Shown here one piece after another: positions 7,454-15,689 of a stretch of 34,284 nt of DNA. The notes beneath the pieces are model-generated. The model saw only the letters and a list, made by a program, of their open reading frames with translations. It ran no database searches and was not told the DNA's origin. The position numbers and the translations under genes are program-made. The DNA lies in NCBI GenBank assembly GCA_001800315.1, contig MGVE01000015.1:1-34284 (forward strand). Direction: 5' to 3'. Each line of letters begins with the position of its first letter. Positions within the stretch are counted from its first letter, which is position 1. Origin of the DNA: Elusimicrobia bacterium RIFOXYA2_FULL_47_53 (lineage in GTDB: Bacteria > Elusimicrobiota > Endomicrobiia > Endomicrobiales > XYA2-FULL-47-53).

Positions 7454-8611
7454 CTATTTATAAACTATTTTCTTAAACTTTCTTTTTCCGGCCTGGAGCG
7501 TGCATTCCTGCTGAACAGATATAATTTTGTCTTCCGTTATTTTCTCGTTGTTTAACTTTACCCCGCCCTGTTCTATCAGCCGGCGTGCCTCATTCTTGCT
7601 CTCCACCAGGCCTGAGCTGACAAGCAGATCGGCGAGCTTTATTTCTTTAGCGGCGCACTGGTAAATTTCCATATCCTGAGGAATTTCTTTTTTGCTGAAT
7701 AATTTGTCAAATTCCGCGCGTGCGTTTTTGGCGGGTTCAAGGCCGTGGTATTTTGCCGTTATTATCTCGCCTAGGTTTGCCTTTGCCTCGCGGGGGTGCA
7801 GGGACTTTACCTGCTTTAAATCCGCGTCCGTCAAAAGCTCGTAGTATTTATACATAAGATCGTCGGGTATGGACATTATCTTCCCGAACATATCCGCCGG
7901 CGAGTCGTTTAAGGCTATATAGTTCCCGTAGGACTTGGACATTTTTTTAACGCCATCCGTGCCTTCCAGGAGAGGCATTGTAATAATAACCTGCGGTTCC
8001 TGCTTGAAATCCCGCTGGAGCTCCCTTCCGACCAGAAGATTAAATTTCTGGTCGTTGCCTCCGAGCTCAACATCGGCGTGCACCGCGACGGAGTCGTAGC
8101 CCTGCAAAAGCGGGTAGAGAAACTCTATGATGCTGATTGGGCTGTCGCTTTTGTATCGCTTTTCAAAGTCGTCGCGCTGAAGCATCTGGGCAACGGTATA
8201 CTTGCTCGCAAGGCCCAGCAAACCCTCTATACCAAAGGGATACAGCCAGTGACTGTTAAAAACCACCTCTGTCCTGGACTTATCCAAAATTTTAAAAACC
8301 TGCTCCTGGTATGTTTTGGCGTTTTCCATTATGGCCTGTTCGCTCATGACAGGCCTTGTCTCGGAACGCCCCGAGGGGTCGCCTATGCGCGCGGTAAAAT
8401 CGCCTATAAGAAACACAACGGTATGCCCGAGCTCCTGAAAGGTGCGGAGTTTGTTTAAAAGAACCGTGTGGCCGAGGTGCATATCCGGCGCCGTCGGGTC
8501 AACACCAAGCTTTATCCGCAAAGGTTTGCCTTTGGCAAGTTTTGCCTCAAGCTCTTTTTCGCCTATTATTTCCACAACGCCGCGTTTTATTTTTTCAATG
8601 GCATTTTTCAT
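7454..8611 (-). CDS. tyrS: Tyrosyl-tRNA synthetase
   Basis: 385 aa class I aminoacyl-tRNA synthetase that charges tRNA-Tyr in the cytoplasm. The HIGH motif is HLGH (45-48), and KMSKS is perfect at 223-227. [17 protein letters not shown] (70-86) and [25 protein letters not shown] (164-188) are typical of the shorter bacterial TyrZ-like group. An S4 RNA-binding domain occupies about 325-385 ([20 protein letters not shown]). Length is normal and no key residue is missing. A purine-rich AGAAAGGG lies upstream of the ATG. It follows the cyclic-nucleotide-binding gene by 76 nt and could be co-transcribed. Confidence 0.97.
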   Translation of the reverse strand: MKNAIEKIKRGVVEIIGEKELEAKLAKGKPLRIKLGVDPTAPDMHLGHTVLLNKLRTFQELGHTVVFLIGDFTARIGDPSGRSETRPVMSEQAIMENAKTYQEQVFKILDKSRTEVVFNSHWLYPFGIEGLLGLASKYTVAQMLQRDDFEKRYKSDSPISIIEFLYPLLQGYDSVAVHADVELGGNDQKFNLLVGRELQRDFKQEPQVIITMPLLEGTDGVKKMSKSYGNYIALNDSPADMFGKIMSIPDDLMYKYYELLTDADLKQVKSLHPREAKANLGEIITAKYHGLEPAKNARAEFDKLFSKKEIPQDMEIYQCAAKEIKLADLLVSSGLVESKNEARRLIEQGGVKLNNEKITEDKIISVQQECTLQAGKRKFKKIVYK

Positions 8612-8687
8612 CCGCGATACCCTTTCTCTTTAAATAAAAATATCACCGCGGCCGTAAACTGGGCGCAATGATTGTAAACTAAATTAA

Positions 8688-9143
8688 TCAGTCTTTCTTT
8701 TCTAATACCTGTTTGCGCATTTCCAGGCGTTCCGCGATTTTTTTCTTGATGTCGTCGGCAAGCGAAGGATTTTCCTTTACTATAGCCTGCAAAACCTCGC
8801 CGGGCAGAAAAACTATTTCCGCGTCGGTCTCGGCTTTTATGGTGGCGTTGGCGGCGCTGGGAGTCAAAAGCGATATCTCGCCGAAAAAACTGTTGGGGCC
8901 GAGCTCGGCGACTTTCGCCCTGTCTTTGCCCTTGCGCGCCCAGACCGAGACTGTTCCGCTTTCAACAAGGCAGAGCTTGCAGGAAATCTCGCCCTGGAAT
9001 AAAATTGTCGCGCCCAGTTTATAACGCTCTTTCTCTAGTCCGTCAAGGAGCTTAGCCATCTCGTCTTGCGTGCATGTTTTAAACAGCTCTATTTTTGAGA
9101 TATTGTCTTTTGCCCACTTTAAATCCTGTTCTGTTAACTGCAT
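8688..9143 (-). CDS. Cyclic-nucleotide-binding domain protein
   Basis: 151 aa, essentially a single CNB/CAP-type effector domain. Evidence is YKLGATILFQGEISCKLCLVESGTVSVWARKG (about 36-67) followed by VAELGPNSFFGEISLLTPSAANATIKAETDAEIVFLPGEVL (about 73-113). The FGEISLL phosphate-binding cassette is present, but the Arg that normally contacts the cyclic phosphate (R-x-A) is replaced in SAANAT, so ligand binding is uncertain. There is no DNA-binding domain. It starts 15 nt after pfkA and is in the same operon. Confidence 0.85.
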   Translation of the reverse strand: MQLTEQDLKWAKDNISKIELFKTCTQDEMAKLLDGLEKERYKLGATILFQGEISCKLCLVESGTVSVWARKGKDRAKVAELGPNSFFGEISLLTPSAANATIKAETDAEIVFLPGEVLQAIVKENPSLADDIKKKIAERLEMRKQVLEKKD

Positions 9144-9158
9144 CGCGCCCTCCTGGCC

Positions 9159-10124
9159 TTATGATGAAAGCCGTCTCGCCGTTTTATATAGTTCCTCGTT
9201 GAAAGCTTTTTCCCTGCCGGCGACTTCAGAAAATTTCAAATCGCATATTTTCCCGCCGGAAAAAGCCACCAGCCTGTTGTATTTTCCGTCGCTTAACAGC
9301 CTGACCGCGTGCGAACCGAAAAGGCCGGCCAGATAACGCGACCTCGCCGAAGGAACGCCGCCCCTTTGAATATAGCCCAGCGAACTTACGCGGACTTCGG
9401 TGACACAGCGCTTCTGCACTTCAGCCGCGAACTCAGCGATCTTTCCGCAGCCCTCGGCGTACACTATTATAAGGGATGTTTTGCCTTTTCTTTTTTCGTC
9501 TTTGAGCTGTCTGACAAGGGTGGATATTGAAATATTCTTTTCGGGCACTATTACGAACTCTGCGCCGGCTGCCAGGCCCACGGAAAGAGAAAGGAATCCG
9601 TGTTCGCGGCCCATAATCTCAACGATAAATATTCTTTCGTGGCTTGTGGCCGTGTCGCGGATCTTGTCTATGGCGTCAACAGCGGTATTTAAGGCGGTAT
9701 CGTAACCTATGGTTTCTTCGGTTCCGAAAATATCATTGTCTATGGAGGCCGGTATATTTATTACCGGAATTCCGTAAGAGCTTATTTTCTGGCCGGCCGC
9801 GAGCGAACCGTCGCCGCCGATAATCACAAGAGCCTGAATACCGTGTTTTTTTAATGTCCTTATGGCCTTATCAAGGCCGGGCTTTGTTCTTATCTCGGCG
9901 CAGCGTTTTGTTTTCAGAATTGTTCCGCCGCGGTTAATTATTCCCGAAACGGTGCGCATATGCATCTCAAGAAGGTCGTCTTCAATAAGGCCGCTGAAAC
10001 CGCGCCTTATGCCCATAACCTCATAACCCTTCAGGATGGCTTCCCTGACAACGGCCCTGACAGCGGGATTCATGCCCGGCGCGTCGCCGCCCGGGGTAAC
10101 GACTGCTATTTTTTTGATTTTCAT
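9159..10124 (-). CDS. pfkA: 6-phosphofructokinase
   Basis: 321 aa, the usual length for bacterial PfkA, which phosphorylates fructose 6-phosphate to the 1,6-bisphosphate in glycolysis. Motifs: GGDAPGMN (12-19), GGDGS (103-107; the Gly-Ser form typical of ATP-dependent rather than PPi-dependent enzymes), PASIDNDIFGTEETIGYDTA (125-144) with the catalytic Asp of the IDND motif, and MGREHGFLSL. PAS replaces the common PGT before IDND. It starts 5 nt after the HD-GYP gene, so the two are co-transcribed and probably coupled. Confidence 0.95.
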   Translation of the reverse strand: MKIKKIAVVTPGGDAPGMNPAVRAVVREAILKGYEVMGIRRGFSGLIEDDLLEMHMRTVSGIINRGGTILKTKRCAEIRTKPGLDKAIRTLKKHGIQALVIIGGDGSLAAGQKISSYGIPVINIPASIDNDIFGTEETIGYDTALNTAVDAIDKIRDTATSHERIFIVEIMGREHGFLSLSVGLAAGAEFVIVPEKNISISTLVRQLKDEKRKGKTSLIIVYAEGCGKIAEFAAEVQKRCVTEVRVSSLGYIQRGGVPSARSRYLAGLFGSHAVRLLSDGKYNRLVAFSGGKICDLKFSEVAGREKAFNEELYKTARRLSS

Positions 10125-10129
10125 TGGTT

Positions 10130-11086
10130 TTAAACGGTAACTATACTTTTGAAGGTTGCCAGCAGTTCTTTATCCCACCAGCCTTTATTGCTTTCTTCCT
10201 CAAGTATGCCGAAAGCCTTGTCCTGCGGTAGAGCCGTTCTGTAAGAACGGACGCTGGTCAAGGCGTCATAAACATCCACTATCGCCATTATTCTTGCGAC
10301 AACGGGTATCTGGTCGCCTGATATTTTGTCCGGGTAACCGGAGCCGTCAAGCTTTTCGTGGTGATGCCGGACTATTTTGGATGCTATGCGCATGGATTTA
10401 AGGGGTTTGCAGATACCTTCGCCGACGGCGGGATGGGTGCGGATGGCCGCGAACTCTTCGTCGGTCAGCCTGCCGGGCTTATTTAAAATGCCGTCGGGAA
10501 TTCCGATCTTGCCCACATCGTGCAGAATCCCGCCCTTGTAAAGAGCGTCCTGCTCTTCGGCGGAAAGCTTCAGCTGATGGCCCATGGCCAGAGCGAGCTG
10601 GCTTACGCGAGCGGTGTGGTCTTTGGTGTATTCGTCCTTGGCCTCAATGGCCTTGGCGAGAGAAAATATAACCTCTTCGGCGGAATCCAGCTCGTCATTC
10701 AAGAATTTAACTTTTAAAAGCGATTTAATTCTTGTGATCAGCTCAACGGCCTTATAAGGCTTATTGATAAAATCGTCGGCTCCGGCCTCTATGGCCTCAA
10801 GTTTGTCGGGTGTTTCGGTATAGCCGGTGAGCATTACCACCGGGATAAGCCTTGTTTTTGGGTCGTCCTTTATTTCACGGCATATTTCGCTTCCGGAAAC
10901 TCCGGGCATATAGTTGTCTAATATCACAAGGTCGGGTTTTTGCTCGCTGACCATTTCGCGCGTGGAATTTCCGTCGGATGCGGTAATGACATTCAGGCCC
11001 TGGCCCATCATTATCTGCTTAAGAATGCTAAGCGCCTGATGGTCGTCGTCCGCTATTAAAATCGTGGGTGTTTTATCGTTTGCCAT
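10130..11086 (-). CDS. Response regulator with HD-GYP domain (c-di-GMP phosphodiesterase)
   Basis: 318 aa. A receiver domain (about 8-125) has acidic residues DDD at 13-15, phospho-acceptor D57 (LVILDNYMPG), a T/A switch region and K109 (INKPYK). The HD-GYP domain (about 135-318) keeps H157, HD at 189-190 (LHDVGKIGIPDGIL), H218, the HHH at 241-243 and GSGYP at 248-252, so it should be catalytically active in c-di-GMP hydrolysis. The cognate kinase is not in the window. It is the first gene of an operon with pfkA and the cyclic-nucleotide-binding gene. The ATG lies only a few nt after the predicted start of transcription and has no Shine-Dalgarno. Confidence 0.93.
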   Translation of the reverse strand: MANDKTPTILIADDDHQALSILKQIMMGQGLNVITASDGNSTREMVSEQKPDLVILDNYMPGVSGSEICREIKDDPKTRLIPVVMLTGYTETPDKLEAIEAGADDFINKPYKAVELITRIKSLLKVKFLNDELDSAEEVIFSLAKAIEAKDEYTKDHTARVSQLALAMGHQLKLSAEEQDALYKGGILHDVGKIGIPDGILNKPGRLTDEEFAAIRTHPAVGEGICKPLKSMRIASKIVRHHHEKLDGSGYPDKISGDQIPVVARIMAIVDVYDALTSVRSYRTALPQDKAFGILEEESNKGWWDKELLATFKSIVTV

Positions 11087-11095
11087 TATATTGAA

Positions 11096-11124
11096 ATTCT
11101 ATCAAAGTCCCGCTCTATTGTCAA
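11096..11124 (-). promoter_or_regulatory. Promoter of HD-GYP/pfkA operon
   Basis: On the minus strand, -35 TTGACA (11124-11119) and -10 TAGAAT (11101-11096) have a 17-bp spacer. Transcription would start at about 11089, within a few nucleotides of the ATG at 11086, so the mRNA is probably leaderless or nearly so. Confidence 0.75.
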
Positions 11125-11145
11125 TGTAAAACCAAAGCTCGGATT

Positions 11146-11988
11146 TTATGGTTCAGCGTGCTCCTGTTTTCTTTTTTTGTCCGGGAAAAGCGCGGCTATT
11201 ACCCCGCCAAATCCTATCAATGCCACCACCGCTCTGACCAGCCAGCCTATTACCGGGACAAACCCGAAGAGCTCAAGCAGAGTTATGCCGAGCACCGCGT
11301 TCCATTCTTTTAAATCTCCCCGTTTAAAAATGGCGTTTATAGCTGCTTTTCCTATTATTTTTGCCGTAATGATATAACCGAACAGCATCGCTCCTACGAC
11401 AAGTATCACTTCAAGAGGTATAAGAAAAATACCCGCGACCGACATCGTGAGTATTACCGCCAGCGGCACAATGGTTAAAAGCGCCCTTATGCTCCAGGAT
11501 ATCGCGACTATAGTTTTAAACTCTATAATATGGGATATTTTTCTTACAGGCTCGGGCACGATGGCGATTACAAAAAGCGAGAGCGCGGCCAGGCCGACGA
11601 ATGAAACCGCTTTTATTAGGAAATGAAATTTTCTTGTTTTGTATTTTGTCAGCGTGAGAGAGGAAAAGCCGGGAATATTTACTTCAACAATGTTGCCGGT
11701 AACCTGCGCTTTGGTATTTTTATCTATAATTCCGCCGACTGAAACCACATTGCCGCCTATTACGGCGGCAGGCCCGATTTTCACCGAGCCGCCGACGGCG
11801 ACGACATCGTCTTCAACCGTGCCGTCCACCGTGACATCGCCGGCCACGGCCGCGACGCCTCTCACAACCCTGTTGGCGCCTATTTTAATATCTCTTCCGA
11901 ACTTTATGATGTTTTTTTCTTTGGCGTGACTTATCTGCGGGGCAAGAAGCGCGACCGCAATAGCTGAAATTATAAATATTTTTTTCAT
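11146..11988 (-). CDS. Bactofilin-like repeat protein with membrane segments
   Basis: 280 aa from the ATG at 11988, which has an AAGGAAA ribosome site and opens with a signal peptide (MKKIFIISAIAVALLAPQISHA). The longer frame upstream runs through a repeat element and is rejected. Residues about 30-105 form short repeats (GVAAVAGDVTVDGTVEDDVVAVGGSVKIG) of the type seen in polymer-forming bactofilin-like beta-helices. Then follow three to four hydrophobic segments (about 125-265), including LVRAVVALIGFGGVIAALF, and a basic tail. It is probably an inner-membrane protein with the repeat domain in the periplasm. Function is unknown. It is the only gene between the HD-GYP operon and the repeats at 12001. 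Confidence 0.72.
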   Translation of the reverse strand: MKKIFIISAIAVALLAPQISHAKEKNIIKFGRDIKIGANRVVRGVAAVAGDVTVDGTVEDDVVAVGGSVKIGPAAVIGGNVVSVGGIIDKNTKAQVTGNIVEVNIPGFSSLTLTKYKTRKFHFLIKAVSFVGLAALSLFVIAIVPEPVRKISHIIEFKTIVAISWSIRALLTIVPLAVILTMSVAGIFLIPLEVILVVGAMLFGYIITAKIIGKAAINAIFKRGDLKEWNAVLGITLLELFGFVPVIGWLVRAVVALIGFGGVIAALFPDKKRKQEHAEP

Positions 11989-12000
11989 ACTATTTCCTTT

Positions 12001-12165
12001 AAACCCGAGATTTGCATTAGGCGCGAGAACTGAGGCGAGCAAGGCGGAGGCTTTTTTGACTAAAAAAGAGAAAGCGTAGTGGTGACTACGGTTGAGCTTT
12101 TTTAGGATGAAAAAGTCCCGCATGGTTCGACGAATTCCGTGCCCTAATGCAAAATTTGGGTTAAA
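12001..12165. repeat. MITE-like element with terminal inverted repeats
   Basis: Imperfect terminal inverted repeats are AACCCGAGATTTGCATTAGGC (12002-12022) and, on the other strand, AACCCAAATTTTGCATTAGG from 12162 down. The 160-bp unit has an internal part CTTTTTTGACTAAAAAAG and no coding capacity. It ends 12 nt before the start of the bactofilin-like gene, so it forms part of that gene's upstream region. Confidence 0.6.
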
Positions 12166-12198
12166 TATCATGTTTGTAAAATATCGGAACATTTTTCT

Positions 12199-12223
12199 GG
12201 ATTCCCGCTTCCGCGGGAATGAC
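12199..12223. repeat. Palindromic repeat of the GGAT...ATGAC family
   Basis: GGAT, then the inverted arms TCCCGC / GCGGGA around TTCC, then ATGAC. It has the same outer signature as the palindromes near 18500, 24400 and 25180, but with different arm sequences. Confidence 0.7.
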
Positions 12224-12298
12224 AGGCGGCGGGCAGGCCAGCCTGTGAGCCAGCGGAGGAAAGACTGTCGGAATCAGATGGTTGCCGTTATACCTGGC

Positions 12299-12673
12299 CT
12301 ACCATACTCCGGAGCGGATCATTATGCACGAATCGCGGACAACGCTTATGCCTGCCGCCTCGGCATCTTTCACCGCGGCGTCCGAAGACGAACCGGGCTG
12401 CATCCAGAGCTCGCGAATGCCAAGAGCTATGCATTCGGCCACGATTTTTTCCGTGACGCTCGGAGGAACTACCGTTATCACAAGATCGGGTTTCGGGCTG
12501 ACAGTCGCCAGGCTTTTATGAATCTGCCTGCCGAGCACCGTTCCGCCCCGGACGCTCACGCCTTCCACCTTATAGCCGGCGTTGAGCAGATCCCTGAATA
12601 TTTTGTGGCCGTATTTTGTATCGTCTCCGGAAACGCCTATTACGGCTATTAATTTATCTTTTAAATTTTCCAT
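12299..12673 (-). CDS. CoA-binding domain protein (YccU-like)
   Basis: 124 aa Rossmann-type CoA_binding_2 domain. Features are IAVIGVSGDDTKYGHKIFRDLLNAGYKV (about 9-36), VTVVPPSVTEKIVAECIALGI (67-87) and the conserved WMQPGSSS (about 90-97) followed by ISVVRDSCIMI near the end. The single-domain length is normal. Its start lies 20 nt inside the end of the helicase gene, which indicates co-transcription. Members bind nucleotide-type ligands such as CoA, but the physiological role is unclear. Confidence 0.87.
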   Translation of the reverse strand: MENLKDKLIAVIGVSGDDTKYGHKIFRDLLNAGYKVEGVSVRGGTVLGRQIHKSLATVSPKPDLVITVVPPSVTEKIVAECIALGIRELWMQPGSSSDAAVKDAEAAGISVVRDSCIMIRSGVW

Positions 12674-14300
12674 GGTGATGATCCCGGCGCGCTCCGCCGC
12701 CTTGCGCGGGAGCGGTACTTCCCGCGGGCTGCATTATCGCCTTCTGGTTCTTAATATATTTCGTTTTCATTATGTTTATCACATTGTTAGCTTCTTCTTT
12801 TGGGATATCAATGAAAGTGTGCCGCTCATAAATATCTATGTGGCCTATCATTTTCCCGGGCAGGCCCGTTTCGCCGGCTATGGCGCCCACTATATCGCCC
12901 GGCCTGACATTGTGCGCTTTGCCGAGGTTAAGCTGAAGCTTGACCATTCCCGGCTCGGCGCTGTTTTCCGCGAAATCATGTTCGGGCGCGTCTTTTTTGT
13001 CCGCGCCGCTCTGCGCGTTGACTATCATTTTCAGAAGAGCCGCCGCCACATCCAGCGAGGAAACCTCTTCGCCGATAAGGCTTTCTATCATCTGGGCGTA
13101 CTTGCCGAGATCGGAAGCGCCCAGCCCGGTTTTGACTTTTTCCAGAAGCTGCGCCGATTTAACATTCTCAACCTCTTTGAGCGTGGGGACGACTTTTCTC
13201 TTTATTTCTATTTTCGCGTAGCGCTGAATGTCTTTTAACTTATAAATGTCTCTGCCGGAGACGAAAGAAAACGCTTTGCCCGATTTGCCGGCGCGGCCCG
13301 TGCGTCCTATGCGGTGCACATAATATTCTTCGTCCTGCGGGATATCGTAATTTATAACGGCATCCACATTTTCCACATCTATGCCGCGCGCCGCCACATC
13401 GGTGGCGACAAGAATTTCCACGGCGCCTTTGCGGAACTTGGACATTACCCTGTCTCTCTGGGCCTGGCTCATGTCGCCGTGAATAGCGTCGGCGAAATAA
13501 CCGCGCCCCTGCAGGTGGCCCACGACCTCGTCCACCTTTCTTTTCGTGTTGCAGAAAACCAGCGCGAGGTTAAGGTCGTAAATATCAATTATGCGGGTAA
13601 GCATTTCGGGCTTTACGGTTTCTTTGACTTCGTAATAAATCTGGTCAACGAGCGGAACCGTGAGCTTGTCGTGGACAACTTTAATATGCGACGGGCTTTT
13701 CAAAAACCTGTTAGAGAGCTCCAGAAAACGCTTGGGCATGGTTGCCGAGAAAAACACCGTCTGCCTTTCTTTTGGAACGCTCTTTAAAATAAGCTCAATA
13801 TCCTCGTAGAAACCCATGTCAAGCATCTCGTCGGCTTCATCCAGCACGACCATTCTTACCCTGTCAAGCTTGAGGGTTCCCCTCTCAAGATGGTCCATAA
13901 CCCTGCCCGGCGTGCCGATAATTACCTGGACGCCGCGGCGCAGAGCGTGAATCTGCCTGTCTATGGGCTGTCCGCCGTAAACCGGCAGAGTGTTAATGTC
14001 TCTTTTGAATTTCGCGAGCTTTTTGAGCTCTTCCGAAACCTGTATGGCGAGCTCTCTTGTAGGGCAGAGAATTATCGCCTGCGGGAATTTGTCTTTCTGG
14101 TTTATTTTTTCAATTATGGGGATACCGAACGCGGCCGTCTTTCCCGTGCCGGTCTGGGCCTGGCCCACCACATCCTTGCCTTTAAGCATTTCTGGGATGG
14201 CAAGCGTCTGAATAGGGGTAGCTTCCTCAAAACCCATTTCCTGCACGGCTTTTGAAACTTCCACTGAAAGCGGAAGTTCGCTGAACTTAATTTTTTGCAT
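12654..14300 (-). CDS. deaD: DEAD-box RNA helicase with DbpA-type C-terminal domain
   Basis: 548 aa ATP-dependent RNA helicase. The Q motif lies near residues 22-31, AQTGTGKT (48-55), PTRELA (80-85), GTPGRV (129-134), DEAD (154-157), SAT (185-187), ATDVAARGID (299-308) and HRIGRTGR (329-336). A DbpA/CsdA RNA-binding domain is at about 445-525 (KLQLNLGKAHNVRPGDIVGAI), then a basic Gly-rich tail. This matches the CsdA/DeaD group, which unwinds structured RNA in ribosome assembly and mRNA turnover, often in the cold. A promoter with a leader of about 90 nt lies upstream. Confidence 0.95.
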   Translation of the reverse strand: MQKIKFSELPLSVEVSKAVQEMGFEEATPIQTLAIPEMLKGKDVVGQAQTGTGKTAAFGIPIIEKINQKDKFPQAIILCPTRELAIQVSEELKKLAKFKRDINTLPVYGGQPIDRQIHALRRGVQVIIGTPGRVMDHLERGTLKLDRVRMVVLDEADEMLDMGFYEDIELILKSVPKERQTVFFSATMPKRFLELSNRFLKSPSHIKVVHDKLTVPLVDQIYYEVKETVKPEMLTRIIDIYDLNLALVFCNTKRKVDEVVGHLQGRGYFADAIHGDMSQAQRDRVMSKFRKGAVEILVATDVAARGIDVENVDAVINYDIPQDEEYYVHRIGRTGRAGKSGKAFSFVSGRDIYKLKDIQRYAKIEIKRKVVPTLKEVENVKSAQLLEKVKTGLGASDLGKYAQMIESLIGEEVSSLDVAAALLKMIVNAQSGADKKDAPEHDFAENSAEPGMVKLQLNLGKAHNVRPGDIVGAIAGETGLPGKMIGHIDIYERHTFIDIPKEEANNVINIMKTKYIKNQKAIMQPAGSTAPAQGGGARRDHHHGKFKR

Positions 14301-14396
14301 TTTTCCTCTTTTGACCGGGATTTATCGTTCTGCCGGTTCAACCCTTCTCTTGTTCGCCCTGCCGGAGCAAACGGCAGACAGGCGTTTCGCACACAC

Positions 14397-14425
14397 TTTA
14401 TACATAAAAACGAGCGCTCTTACAA
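14397..14425 (-). promoter_or_regulatory. Promoter candidate for the DEAD-box helicase gene
   Basis: On the minus strand, TTGTAA (14425-14420) and TATAAA (14402-14397) are separated by 17 bp, giving a 5' UTR of about 90 nt. A long leader is common for cold-induced helicase genes, but no cold-box was identified. Confidence 0.5.
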
Positions 14426-14458
14426 CCGCGCCCGTCAGCGGCGCAGCGCAAACTCAAA

Positions 14459-15181
14459 CTATTTGTCCCGCGTCATCGGCACAAAAAGCACCGGGATTAT
14501 GTCCCGCTCCAAAATTAGGCCGGCCTTATCTTTTTCCACGACTTTAAGATCCTGGCGCGGGAACTCGCCCACGGGTATAACCATTTTGCCGCCCGGGGCC
14601 AGCTGTTCTAAAAGCGGTTTGGGGATATTGTCGGGAGCGCAGGTGACGATAATTTTATTAAAGGGCGCATGCTCCGGCCACCCGAGGTAACCGTCGCCGT
14701 GTTTCGCGGAAACATTTTTGTAATCGGCGAGTTTTTCTTTAGCCCATAAGGCGAGATTTTCAACTATCTCTACGGTGTAAACCTCTTTGGCGAGTTTTGA
14801 AAGCACAGCCGCCTGGTAACCCGAGCCGGTTCCTATTTCAAGCACTTTGTCGGAGGTTTTTATGTCCAGCAGTTCCGTCATCAGAGCCACAATGTAGGGC
14901 TGGGAAATTGTCTGGCCTTCGCCTATGGGAACGGGGTAGTCGCCGTAGGCGCTCTTTGAGGAACCGCTTAAGAATCTTGCCGGTATAAACTCATGGCGCG
15001 GAACTTCGTTCATTGCCTTTAATACCTTCGCGTTCAGCACGCCGCGGGTTTTTACCTGGCTTTCAACCATTTCCGCGCGCGCCTCTGCGTATTTATCGGC
15101 AACGGCGCCGCCCCCGGACACTTCGGCCGAGAAGAAAACGGCGTTTGTCATTGAAAACAACGACAGCAACAGCTTTTTCAT
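14459..15181 (-). CDS. pcm: Protein-L-isoaspartate O-methyltransferase with signal sequence
   Basis: 240 aa from the ATG at 15181, which avoids overlap with the upstream GNAT gene and has GGGGGA in front. The SAM-binding motif is VLEIGTGSGYQ (113-123). RHEFIP (62-67), GQTISQPYIVALMTE (89-103) and APGGKMVIPVG are diagnostic of PIMT, which repairs isoaspartyl residues by methyl transfer from SAM. The first 20 residues are hydrophobic (MKKLLLSLFSMTNAVFFSAE), suggesting export to the periplasm; most PIMTs are cytosolic. It starts 4 nt after the GNAT stop. Confidence 0.93.
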   Translation of the reverse strand: MKKLLLSLFSMTNAVFFSAEVSGGGAVADKYAEARAEMVESQVKTRGVLNAKVLKAMNEVPRHEFIPARFLSGSSKSAYGDYPVPIGEGQTISQPYIVALMTELLDIKTSDKVLEIGTGSGYQAAVLSKLAKEVYTVEIVENLALWAKEKLADYKNVSAKHGDGYLGWPEHAPFNKIIVTCAPDNIPKPLLEQLAPGGKMVIPVGEFPRQDLKVVEKDKAGLILERDIIPVLFVPMTRDK

Positions 15182-15185
15182 TAAC

Positions 15186-15689
15186 TTACTTCCCCCGCGC
15201 TTCCATCCACTTCGGGTCGGCAAGCACTACCGAGCTTTCCCGGTGCCTGTCGGAAACATTCCAGTATTTTTTGAGCAGGCTATCGGCAACATCACGGTCT
15301 ACGACTGTAAAACCGTGTTTTTCGTAAAATATTATGGACCAGTCGGTATCGCGCCAGGTGCCGATTAAAACCGGCTTCATGGTAAGGCCGAGCAGATACT
15401 TAAGGAGCTGACTGCCTATCCCCTTGCCGCGATATGCGGTTTTAATGTAAGCGTGGCGGATAAGGGTGACATCAGTAAATTCCTGGAGCCCCATTACGCC
15501 GACAAGCTCGCCGTCCTGTTCATAGCCGTGAAACAAAACACCGTAATTTATATCTCTTTGAAGGTCTTCGGGCGACATGTAAGGCTCGTGCCAACAGTCA
15601 GGGGGTATAACGCCTTTATACGCCATGGCGGCATCGTTGATGATTGATAATATTGTTTTATGGTCTTTTAAAACGCATCTGCGGATCAC
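15186..15689 (-). CDS. GNAT-family N-acetyltransferase
   Basis: 167 aa. The acetyl-CoA-binding motif A is clear (HAYIKTAYRGKGIGSQLLKYLL, about 79-100, with R-G-K-G-I-G), and the C-terminal motif B is WSIIFYEKHGFTVVD. The start is GTG at 15689, supported by AAGGAG seven bases upstream; the overlapping ATG two bases away runs straight into a stop. The start overlaps the end of the frameshifted metallopeptidase gene by 32 nt, and the gene is followed 4 nt later by pcm. The substrate is unknown. Confidence 0.88.
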   Translation of the reverse strand: MIRRCVLKDHKTILSIINDAAMAYKGVIPPDCWHEPYMSPEDLQRDINYGVLFHGYEQDGELVGVMGLQEFTDVTLIRHAYIKTAYRGKGIGSQLLKYLLGLTMKPVLIGTWRDTDWSIIFYEKHGFTVVDRDVADSLLKKYWNVSDRHRESSVVLADPKWMEARGK

